Shown here: positions 33,599 through 40,593 of the stretch, in pieces
Layout: each line of letters starts with the position of its first letter
Numbering within the stretch: position 1 is the stretch's first letter
Source: an uncultured Roseburia sp.
GTDB taxonomy: Bacteria > Bacillota > Clostridia > Lachnospirales > Lachnospiraceae
Assembly (NCBI GenBank): GCA_910577925.1
Contig: CAJTOI010000024.1
Coordinates: 1-48,700 of the forward strand
DNA length: 48,700 nucleotides
Direction of reading: 5' to 3'
Notes under the pieces: model-generated
Told to the model about the DNA's origin: nothing
The model's database searches: none
The model's input: the letters and a program-made list of their open reading frames with translations, nothing else
Made by a program: the position numbers and the translations under genes

Positions 33599-35044
33599 AT
33601 GCTTCCACAGGATTTTTTGGAGCGGATGGAGCGGATGCTTGAAGCGGATTATCCGGCTTTTCTGGAGAGCTATGAGAAGGAGCGGTACCGGGCGCTGCGG
33701 CTGAACGTGCAGAAGGCGGACCGGGAGACGTTTGCGGCGCGCGCGCCGTTTGCGCTTGCCCCGGTCGGCTGGAGCAGCGCGGGCTTTTATTACGGGAAGG
33801 AGGATGCTCCGGGAAAGCATCCCTGGCATGATGCGGGCGTCTATTACATACAGGAGCCCTCCGCGATGGCGCCGGCGGAATATCTGACGGCGGCGGTAAA
33901 AGAGCCGGAGCGGGAGCGCATTCTTGACCTGTGTGCGGCGCCGGGCGGCAAGAGCACGCAGATTGCAGCGGCAATGCGGGGCCGGGGAATTTTGGTCAGC
34001 AACGAGATTCACCCGGCGCGCGCGAAGATTCTCTCCGGAAATATAGAGCGGATGGGGATCGCAAACGCCATGGTCACAAACGAGACGCCGCAGCGGTTAG
34101 CGGAAGTGTTCGGCGGTTATTTCACGGGGATTCTTGTGGATGCGCCCTGCTCCGGGGAGGGGATGTTCCGCAAAAATGAGGATGCCTGCGGCGAGTGGAG
34201 TCCGGCGAATGTAAAGCTGTGCGCCGCGCGTCAGGATGAGATTTTGGACTGCGCGGCCGCGATGCTTGCGCCGGGCGGCAGGCTTGTGTATTCGACCTGC
34301 ACGTTTGCACCGGAGGAGAACGAGGGCAGCGTGGTCCGCTTTCTGGCGCGCCATCCGGAATATGCGATTGAGGAGACAGAGCGGTATCCCGGTATGAGCT
34401 CCGGAGTGCCGGAATGGTTCGAAGGCGCCGGGGAAGACATCAGGCGGACGATTCGGCTCTGGCCGCACCGCGTGAGGGGGGAGGGGCATTATCTGGCCGT
34501 TCTGAGGAAAGTGTGCGCAGGCGGCGGGGAGCGGGAACAAAACCGCGGGCCCGCAGTGCGGTGCGGCACGCATGACGCGCAGCCGGGGCTTTCGGCAAAA
34601 GACAGAAAAGACCCGAAGAAAGGCTGCGCCGAGTTCCTGGAGTTCGCGCGCGGCGCACTCACGGAGAAGGCATTCGAGTATTTTTGCGCCGAGACGAATT
34701 ATCTGAGGTTCGCAGAGCAGCTCTATCGCTTCCCGGAGGGGATGCCGGCGGTAAAAGGGCTGCGGGTGCTGCGGCCGGGGCTGCATCTTGGCGCCGTCCG
34801 GAAGAACCGGTTTGAGCCGTCGCATGCGTTTGCGCTTGCGCTCTCAAAGGAACGGGTGCTGCGGGCGGCGGATTTTCCTGCCGACAGCCCCGAGATCCGC
34901 CGCTATCTGGCGGGAGAGACATTTCCCTGTGCGGGGGAAAAAGGGTGGTATCTGATTGCGGCAGACGGGTACGGCATCGGCTGGGGAAAGCTTTCCGGCG
35001 GTGTGATGAAGAACCATTACCCGAAAGGGCTGCGGAGAATTTAG
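33599..35044 (+). CDS. rsmF: RsmF-type rRNA (cytosine-5) methyltransferase
   Basis: 481 residues; start at 33599 after GGAGAGAAAG. A TTG frame from 33551 is rejected. SAM-binding motif L-D-L-C-A-A-P-G-G-K-S lies near 117-127. The catalytic motif D-A-P-C184-S-G-E-G-M-F and the second Cys C234 (S-T-C-T-F) define the NOL1/NOP2/Sun class. The C-terminal third (about 300-481) is the RsmF-type extension with a PUA-like ending. Its target is probably 16S rRNA; the exact base cannot be told. The name follows family resemblance. It lies 38 bases after the 82-residue gene. Confidence 0.88.
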   Translation: MLPQDFLERMERMLEADYPAFLESYEKERYRALRLNVQKADRETFAARAPFALAPVGWSSAGFYYGKEDAPGKHPWHDAGVYYIQEPSAMAPAEYLTAAVKEPERERILDLCAAPGGKSTQIAAAMRGRGILVSNEIHPARAKILSGNIERMGIANAMVTNETPQRLAEVFGGYFTGILVDAPCSGEGMFRKNEDACGEWSPANVKLCAARQDEILDCAAAMLAPGGRLVYSTCTFAPEENEGSVVRFLARHPEYAIEETERYPGMSSGVPEWFEGAGEDIRRTIRLWPHRVRGEGHYLAVLRKVCAGGGEREQNRGPAVRCGTHDAQPGLSAKDRKDPKKGCAEFLEFARGALTEKAFEYFCAETNYLRFAEQLYRFPEGMPAVKGLRVLRPGLHLGAVRKNRFEPSHAFALALSKERVLRAADFPADSPEIRRYLAGETFPCAGEKGWYLIAADGYGIGWGKLSGGVMKNHYPKGLRRI

Positions 35045-35079
35045 CGGAAAGGACAAAACGGGTTTTGGGAGCGGAGCTT

Positions 35080-35739
35080 ATGCTGAAAATGCTGGCGGGC
35101 TACAGCCTGGCGGTTATGTGCCTGTTTGCGGCAGTGCTGCGGCCGGCGTGGAAAAATTATTACATTGCGGTAAAGACCGTCTGCAGTTTTTCGTTTCTGG
35201 CGGTTTTGACGGCCGCGGCCGTCTGCGGGGAGCAGGAGGCGCAGTTTATGCGGATGCTGCCCGCGTTTCTCTGTTGTCTGGCCGGGGATGTGTTTCTGGC
35301 CTTCTACAACCGCTTTCGGAGGCGGCCGCAGTTTTTGGCGGGACTTTTTTGTTTTCTGGCGGGACATATCGGATTTGTGCGCTGGCTGTGCGCAGGCCGG
35401 CCCCTTCGGGCCGGGGATATGCTTTTTCCGGCTGCGGCCGTGCTCCTTGCACTCGGCCTGACAGGCGGAACGTATCTGCACACCGGCAGGCTCAGGCCCT
35501 ATATCGCGCTGTATACTTTTTTTGTGGCGCTCTTTTGTGCAAAAGGCGTCAGCCTGCCGGCGGCCGAACCGGGGACGGCAAGCCTGTTTACGGCGGCCGG
35601 CGCGGCGCTGTTTTTCCTCTCCGATTTTTCGATTTTGTTTCTTTACTTCGGGAGGAGGAAAGGTCCGTGGCTTCACGTTTTTAACCTCGCGACCTACTAT
35701 TACGGAATGTTTTTTCTGGCGGTAAGTCTGCTTTTTTGA
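35080..35739 (+). CDS. YhhN/TMEM86-family membrane protein (lysoplasmalogenase-like)
   Basis: 219 residues, about eight hydrophobic segments. The two family Asp positions appear in L-A-G-D-V-F-L-A-F (about 66) and L-S-D-F-S-I-L-F (near 185). Characterised relatives hydrolyse the vinyl-ether bond of lysoplasmalogen; plasmalogens are common in anaerobic clostridia. The start at 35080 follows GGAGCGGAG; an upstream in-frame start would overlap rsmF by 100 bases. It is the last gene of the run; a new promoter follows. Confidence 0.82.
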   Translation: MLKMLAGYSLAVMCLFAAVLRPAWKNYYIAVKTVCSFSFLAVLTAAAVCGEQEAQFMRMLPAFLCCLAGDVFLAFYNRFRRRPQFLAGLFCFLAGHIGFVRWLCAGRPLRAGDMLFPAAAVLLALGLTGGTYLHTGRLRPYIALYTFFVALFCAKGVSLPAAEPGTASLFTAAGAALFFLSDFSILFLYFGRRKGPWLHVFNLATYYYGMFFLAVSLLF

Positions 35740-35787
35740 AAAAAATCCGGATTTGCGCGCAGTTTCGTATGAAAACGGCCGAAAGAT

Positions 35788-35796
35788 TGTTATAAT
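35788..35796 (+). promoter_or_regulatory. Extended -10 promoter for the hybrid kinase
   Basis: TGT followed by TATAAT (35791-35796) gives a TGnTATAAT extended -10. The expected -35 position (about 35768) matches poorly. Transcription would start near 35803, about 30 bases before the gene. Confidence 0.6.
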
Positions 35797-35833
35797 AGAC
35801 AGTACCTGTGAATACAGTATGGGAGTGATAAAA

Positions 35834-37048
35834 ATGAGTCAGGATACAAATGAAAAAAAGCTGGAACAGCTGTGCCGTGCGCTGGCGGATGCGCAGCATG
35901 CAAATCAGGAGAAGAACCGCCTCCTGGAGCGCATGAGTCATGAAGTCCGCACGCCGCTGAATTCGATTATCGGGCTTTCCTATCTGACGAAGGAATATGC
36001 GGACGACAAAAAGCAGGTGCTCGAAAATATGGAAAAAATAACGATGTCGGTACATTTTCTCCTGTCCTTCATGGATGATATTTTAAATCTCTCCAAGATT
36101 GAGTGCGGAAATATCGCTCTCAATCAGGGGAATACGGAGTTTGGGACGTTTCTGGAAGAACTGCGTCAAACGGCGGCGGAGCGGGCCGAAAAAAAGCAGA
36201 TTTCCGTCTCGCTGGAAACGTGCGGTGCGTTTGATCGGATGTATTATTTTGACAGGGAAAAGCTCGGAAAGGCGCTGTACAATATTCTGGAAAATGCCGT
36301 CAAGTTCACGATGCCGGAGGGAGCGGTCACGTTCCGCGCGGAGCTGATTTCCGAGATGCCGGAGGCGGCGGTCATCTGCTTTTCGGTAACGGATAACGGG
36401 ATCGGGATGGAGGAGCGCTTTCTGCCGGATATGTTTGAGCCGTTTGAGCAGGAGGACGGCGGCGGAACGACGCTGAGCGGCGGAACGGGGCTCGGCCTTG
36501 CAATCGCCCGGAATATCATTGACTTTATGGACGGTCATATCGAGGTCTCAAGTGTGAAAGGCAGCGGATCGGTATTTTCCGTCACGGTGTCCGTCGGGAA
36601 GGTGGCGGATGAAAAGGCATGCGCGTGCGCTCAGAGCGACCCGGGAGCGCTCGCTTATGATTTTACGGGCAGGCGGGCGCTGCTTGTGGAGGACAATGAG
36701 ATCAATATCGAGATTACCAGAAATATTCTGACGCACAGGAATTTTGCGGTTGAGGTGGCAGTCAACGGGGAGGAAGGAGCCGCAATGTTTCTTGCACATG
36801 CGCCGGGGTATTATGACGTAATTTTGATGGACATCCGCATGCCGGTGATGGACGGCCTTACGGCAGCCGATAAAATCCGAAAGTCGGGGCGTGAGGACGG
36901 CAGAAAGATTCCGATTGTCGCGATGACGGCAAATGCGTTTGAGGAGGATGTGCGCAAGTCTTTTGCGGCGGGGATGAATGCGCATCTGAGTAAACCGGTG
37001 GATATTATGCGGATGTATGCGGCGCTTGACGAAATGCTCCGCGGATAA
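35834..37048 (+). CDS. Compact hybrid histidine kinase with one receiver
   Basis: 404 residues; start at 35834, eight bases after GGGAG. No PAS domain and no membrane segment: a short coiled start, then H36 in M-S-H-E-V-R-T-P, an ATPase domain with N-I-L-E-N-A-V-K-F-T, D-N-G-I-G-M-E and G-G-T-G-L-G-L, and a receiver (about 280-404) with D333 (L-M-D-I-R-M-P) and Lys in S-K-P-V-D. The lack of a sensor domain suggests it is switched by a partner protein. It precedes thioredoxin and the degenerate REC protein. Confidence 0.88.
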   Translation: MSQDTNEKKLEQLCRALADAQHANQEKNRLLERMSHEVRTPLNSIIGLSYLTKEYADDKKQVLENMEKITMSVHFLLSFMDDILNLSKIECGNIALNQGNTEFGTFLEELRQTAAERAEKKQISVSLETCGAFDRMYYFDREKLGKALYNILENAVKFTMPEGAVTFRAELISEMPEAAVICFSVTDNGIGMEERFLPDMFEPFEQEDGGGTTLSGGTGLGLAIARNIIDFMDGHIEVSSVKGSGSVFSVTVSVGKVADEKACACAQSDPGALAYDFTGRRALLVEDNEINIEITRNILTHRNFAVEVAVNGEEGAAMFLAHAPGYYDVILMDIRMPVMDGLTAADKIRKSGREDGRKIPIVAMTANAFEEDVRKSFAAGMNAHLSKPVDIMRMYAALDEMLRG

Positions 37049-37142
37049 TTCGGCTGTTTTGTGACGAGGTCACGGTTTTATTCGAAAAAACGGGTATACT
37101 TAAGATATAAAATACAGAATAAAAGATAAAGGAGAGATGAAT

Positions 37143-37454
37143 ATGGCGGCATTACATGTGACGACGGACAATTTTGAGAAAGAGGTATTACAGGCAGCGG
37201 AACCGGTGCTGGTAGATTTTTGGGCACCGTGGTGCGGCCCCTGCCAGATGCTTTTACCGGTGATAGAGGAGTTGGCAGGCGAGGTAAAAGATGCGAAAAT
37301 CTGCAAGGTAAATGTGGATGAAGAGCCGGCGTTAGCGGAGCGGTACAGTGTGATGACGATTCCGACGCTCATGGTATTTAAAAACGGCAATATGGCGGAG
37401 AAATCAATCGGTGTGATACCGAAAGAACAGATTTTAAAACTGATTCACGGCTGA
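37143..37454 (+). CDS. trxA: Thioredoxin
   Basis: 103 residues with the W30-C31-G-P-C34 active site and the cis-Pro motif T-I-P-T-L. It reduces protein disulfides in the cytoplasm. Two ATGs compete: at 37137 the site AAAGGAG would be only two bases away, while at 37143 the spacing is eight, so 37143 is preferred. A strong terminator follows directly, so it is probably a single-gene transcript. The -10-like TATACT at 37095 lacks a -35 box. Confidence 0.93.
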   Translation: MAALHVTTDNFEKEVLQAAEPVLVDFWAPWCGPCQMLLPVIEELAGEVKDAKICKVNVDEEPALAERYSVMTIPTLMVFKNGNMAEKSIGVIPKEQILKLIHG

Positions 37455-37458
37455 AAAC

Positions 37459-37501
37459 AAAAAGACGGGTGAAAAGAGTATCTTTTCGGCCGTCTTTTTT
37501 T
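37459..37501 (+). terminator. Intrinsic terminator after thioredoxin
   Basis: GACGG (37464-37468) and GAAAAGA (37471-37477) pair with TCTTTTC (37481-37487) and CCGTC (37490-37494), with a two-base internal mismatch and a three-base loop. Seven Ts follow. A-runs on the left arm could pair with part of the T-run. Confidence 0.85.
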
Positions 37502-37622
37502 GTCGAAAAAGGTAGAAGAAAGAAGAGAATGGGCGAGAGATGGAAAGAAATGTCAGAAACCAGTGTCATAAAATGTGAGGATAAGTTATACTCTTGGGTA
37601 AACCAGAGGGAGGCGATAAAGA

Positions 37623-39059
37623 ATGAATAAAAAGCAGACGATGCTGATAGCGGACGATTTAGTAGTGAACCGGACATCCATCCGGGCAATGTTTGAGGAG
37701 GAGTATGATGTTTTAGAGGCGGAGGACGGCGGACAGGCACTGCAGATTCTGCAGGAAAAGCAGGTGGATGTGGTCGTTATAGATTTACATATGCCGGTCG
37801 GACAGGGAGAAGATGTCATCGGTCAGATGAAGTCAAATCCTGCGCTGCGCAATATACCGGTTATTGTAAAGACGGCATCCGAGGGCGATGCGGAAGAGAA
37901 GATGCTTGAGCTCGGAGTGGACGATTTTATCTTTTCACCCTGCAATCCGGCCGTAATGAAGCGGCGTATCGACAATGTCGTGCAGCGCTACGGGATTTGG
38001 AAAGAGAGATGGCGGCAGCACAGAGAATCGGAGGAACAGTTCGGAAAGCGGCTTGGCGCATACCGGGCAGGGGAGATTCGGAAGCTGCGGGGGATGCTTG
38101 AGGAGATTGCGGCGCTGTGCAGAGACGGCGCGAAGGAAGATGATTGCGGCAGACAGAAGCTTGATTTCATCGGCAGACAGGCGGCATGCGCGCTGAAAGT
38201 ATGCGGTCAGCTGACGGAGGAACCCGGATGGCTCGGAGAGGAATCTCCTGCAAATAAATGTTCATTTCATTTGTACGGAATTGCGTCCGATATCCTGCGG
38301 GAATACACGGCAGTCTGTTGGAGCAAAGACCTCCAGTTTTTTGCGGAGCCCTGCAGGGAGCCGGACGTGAGGCTTTACGGGGACGCCGCAGGGATAAAAT
38401 GCATCTGGAAAAGCCTGCTGGAAGGCGCTTATTTCTGCACAAAGCAGGGCGGCCGGATTAAGACCGGCTGTCAGGCAGAGAAGCTTGACAACGGCCGCAT
38501 GGAAGTGGTGATTGCAGTGGAGAGCGGTGAGGCGCCGGGGGCGGAGTATCGATTTGCCGGGGCGCTGGCGGAGTCGATGGACGGAAGCATTGCGCTCAGA
38601 CGGGGAGCGGACGGCGCGTATGTGGCGGAGGTACGTCTGCCTGTCTCGGTCGACAGAGCGTTTCGGCATGTGCCGAGGAGCTTTAAGAGTATGCGGGTTA
38701 TGGTGCTCGACGACAACGAGACGACAAGCGGTTACTATGCGGCGATTGTGTCAAGGCTCGGACTGGTCTGCGATATTGCGTCAAACCAGACGGAGGCGCT
38801 GTGTCTGCTGGGAGCTGCCTATGACACAAAACGATATTACGACATTTGTATTTTAAACTGGAATATGAGAGGGGCAAAGGAGCTGACGGAGGTGATCAAA
38901 AACAGCAGCGTGCGCGGAAATATGGCCATTGTCTGCGCGACGCACGAGAGGGCGCGCATGGAGCCGGACATGCGCCGGGCGGGCGTGGATTATATTGTGG
39001 AGCACCCGCTTTATCAGGCGACGCTTTATGAGTTTCTGTCGGGAACGTTCAGTGCATAA
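37623..39059 (+). CDS. REC-(kinase-like)-REC protein with lost catalytic residues
   Basis: 478 residues; start after GGGAGGCG. The first receiver (1-120) has D11/D12 and D54 but the conserved Lys is replaced by Ser (F-I-F-S-P-C-N-P). The middle (about 140-345) aligns in layout with dimerisation and ATPase domains, but no phospho-acceptor His, N-box Asn or D-x-G-x-G box is recognisable. The second receiver (about 358-478) keeps D-D-N near 366 but reads L-N-W-N-M where the phospho-acceptor Asp is expected, and H-P instead of K-P. It is probably a phosphorylation-dependent or independent scaffold rather than an enzyme. Confidence 0.8.
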   Translation: MNKKQTMLIADDLVVNRTSIRAMFEEEYDVLEAEDGGQALQILQEKQVDVVVIDLHMPVGQGEDVIGQMKSNPALRNIPVIVKTASEGDAEEKMLELGVDDFIFSPCNPAVMKRRIDNVVQRYGIWKERWRQHRESEEQFGKRLGAYRAGEIRKLRGMLEEIAALCRDGAKEDDCGRQKLDFIGRQAACALKVCGQLTEEPGWLGEESPANKCSFHLYGIASDILREYTAVCWSKDLQFFAEPCREPDVRLYGDAAGIKCIWKSLLEGAYFCTKQGGRIKTGCQAEKLDNGRMEVVIAVESGEAPGAEYRFAGALAESMDGSIALRRGADGAYVAEVRLPVSVDRAFRHVPRSFKSMRVMVLDDNETTSGYYAAIVSRLGLVCDIASNQTEALCLLGAAYDTKRYYDICILNWNMRGAKELTEVIKNSSVRGNMAIVCATHERARMEPDMRRAGVDYIVEHPLYQATLYEFLSGTFSA

Positions 39060-39152
39060 AAAAGGGCAAAACGGTTTACACTATCCATTGTTATCAGACA
39101 GGACAGCTCCGCCGGGCGGACTGCTGCAAAAATGCACAATGGAGGGAAAACC

Positions 39153-39338
39153 ATGAGCCAGATATCAGAAAAAGAGCTGTCGGCATTAAATGATCTGCTG
39201 ACAGAGGAGGAACTGCTGATCAAGAAATTCCAGATGCTTGCAGAGCACACGGAGGACACGGAAATCAGCGCCAAATTTACGGAAATCTCGAATAAGCATC
39301 AGGGACATTTCAACGCGCTGTATGCGCAGTTAAGCTGA
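39153..39338 (+). CDS. Small helical protein paired with a CotF-like protein
   Basis: 61 residues; start at 39153 after GGAGGG. Two amphipathic helices are predicted by pattern, with E/H/Q-rich faces (E-E-E-L-L-I-K-K-F; N-K-H-Q-G-H-F-N-A-L). This resembles half of a ferritin-like bundle. It lies 19 bases before the CotF-like gene and probably acts with it. Exact function unknown; a spore-coat or storage role is inferred from the neighbour. Confidence 0.7.
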   Translation: MSQISEKELSALNDLLTEEELLIKKFQMLAEHTEDTEISAKFTEISNKHQGHFNALYAQLS

Positions 39339-39357
39339 GGAAAGGACGCGGTGAACT

Positions 39358-39636
39358 ATGGTAGAACAGATTTATACGGACAAAGAAATTTTAGCGGATG
39401 CGCTGACCGCGGAGAAGACAGCGACAAATAATTACAATATGCTTGCCAACGAGTGTGTTCATGACAGCGTGCGGGACGCGATTCTCAAGTGCTTAGAGCA
39501 GGAGCACTGCATCCAGGAGGACGTGTTTAACATGATGCATGAGAGAGGTTACTATCCGACGCCGGATGCGGACGTAAACAAGGTTGAGGGCGCCAAACAG
39601 AAGTTTTCACAGTGCGTGAAGACGGCAGGAATGTAA
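39358..39636 (+). CDS. CotF-like spore coat family protein
   Basis: 92 residues, mostly helical, with T-A-E-K-T-A-T-N-N-Y-N-M-L-A-N-E-C near 17-33 and E-Q-E-H-C-I-Q-E-D-V-F near 50-60, the ferritin-like pattern of the CotF family. The C-terminal tail contains Y-Y-P-T-P. CotF members are coat proteins in Bacillus, while many clostridial relatives are unstudied. The spacing of the ribosome binding site (AGGAAAGGA) is a little long. It is followed by a terminator. Confidence 0.8.
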   Translation: MVEQIYTDKEILADALTAEKTATNNYNMLANECVHDSVRDAILKCLEQEHCIQEDVFNMMHERGYYPTPDADVNKVEGAKQKFSQCVKTAGM

Positions 39637-39649
39637 AATAAGGCTGCCT

Positions 39650-39680
39650 GAACCCGCGGAGAATCTCCGCGGGTTCTTTT
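39650..39680 (+). terminator. Intrinsic terminator after the CotF-like gene
   Basis: An 11-base GC-rich stem (39650-39660 with 39666-39676), five-base loop, and four Ts. It separates the coat-protein pair from the hyp operon. Confidence 0.85.
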
Positions 39681-39753
39681 GCGGAAAGAAACTGGTCATA
39701 CCACATGTCACATAAAGAAAACAAAATTGTGCACAAAAAGAAACATGTAAATA

Positions 39754-39762
39754 TGGTATAAT
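39754..39762 (+). promoter_or_regulatory. Extended -10 promoter for the hyp operon
   Basis: TGG followed by TATAAT (39757-39762). No good -35 box. Transcription would start near 39770, about 135 bases before hypB. Confidence 0.6.
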
Positions 39763-39814
39763 ATGCGGTTGCTTTCGGTTTTGATGTATGTTAAAATTTA
39801 AACAATCATGAGGT

Positions 39815-39901
39815 ATGACCAGACAGAAGCACGTTGTGCCGCAGGCGCTTTTGCCGTCGGGGATTTCGCGTGCCGCAGAGGATGAGGGAAAGGGATTTTA
39901 G
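39815..39901 (+). CDS. Possible 28-residue leader peptide before hypB
   Basis: ATG at 39815 (preceded by ATGAGGT) opens a 28-codon frame ending in TAG at 39899-39901, two bases before the hypB start codon. The product is basic with K-H-V-V-P-Q and no obvious family. Ribosomes finishing here would be placed at hypB. It could be a leader peptide or a chance frame; no other data support it. Confidence 0.3.
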   Translation: MTRQKHVVPQALLPSGISRAAEDEGKGF

Positions 39902-39903
39902 CT

Positions 39904-40572
39904 ATGAGCGATTTTAAAGTGATTGAGATTAAAAAGAATGTGCTCGAGGACAATGAGAGGGAGGCGGATGCGCTTCGTGGGGAATTAAAGGAGAGAGGGA
40001 CATTTCTTTTAAATCTGATGTCTTCACCGGGTTCGGGTAAGACGACGACACTGCTCCGGACCATCGAGGCGCTGAGAGAGGAGATGAAGATCGGCGTGAT
40101 GGAGGCGGACATTGATTCCGACGTGGACGCGGAGGCGGTCGCAGAGGCCGGGGTAAAGGCGGTTCAGATTCACACCGGGGGCATGTGCCATCTGGATGCG
40201 GATATGACCAGACAGGGAATCGAGAGCCTCGGAACCGAAGACGTGGAGCTTGCAGTCTTAGAGAATGTCGGAAATCTGGTCTGCCCGGCGGAATTTGATA
40301 CCGGAGCCGTGAAAAACGCGATGATTTTAAGCGTGCCGGAGGGGGACGACAAGCCGTTAAAGTATCCGCTGATGTTTTCCGTCTGCGACGTGCTTTTAAT
40401 TAATAAGATTGATGTGCTGCCGTATTTTGATTTCGATATCGAAGCGTGCAGTGCGCGGGCAAAAAATTTAAATCCGGATATCCGGATTATTCCGATCTGC
40501 GCCCGTACGGGCGAGGGGATGGAAGCGTGGTACGAGTGGCTCCGCAGCCAGGTAAAGCAGTGGAACGAGTAA
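39904..40572 (+). CDS. hypB: Hydrogenase nickel-insertion GTPase HypB
   Basis: 222 residues. P-loop S-S-P-G-S-G-K-T-T-T (about 40-49); metal-binding H-T-G-G-M-C-H-L-D-A (about 90-99); N-V-G-N-L-V-C-P-A-E-F-D near 122-133; N-K-I-D (G4) near 167. It lacks the N-terminal CxxCGC and His-rich stretch found in some HypB proteins, so it is a short form without nickel storage. It hydrolyses GTP to help load nickel on an apoenzyme, with HypA. hypA is two genes downstream. Confidence 0.93.
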   Translation: MSDFKVIEIKKNVLEDNEREADALRGELKERGTFLLNLMSSPGSGKTTTLLRTIEALREEMKIGVMEADIDSDVDAEAVAEAGVKAVQIHTGGMCHLDADMTRQGIESLGTEDVELAVLENVGNLVCPAEFDTGAVKNAMILSVPEGDDKPLKYPLMFSVCDVLLINKIDVLPYFDFDIEACSARAKNLNPDIRIIPICARTGEGMEAWYEWLRSQVKQWNE

Positions 40573-40593
40573 GAGTGAGAAGAGGAGAACGTT

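Noticed and set aside
37095..37100. TATACT as a thioredoxin promoter
   Set aside because: No matching -35 box and no TGn extension. Not strong enough to call.
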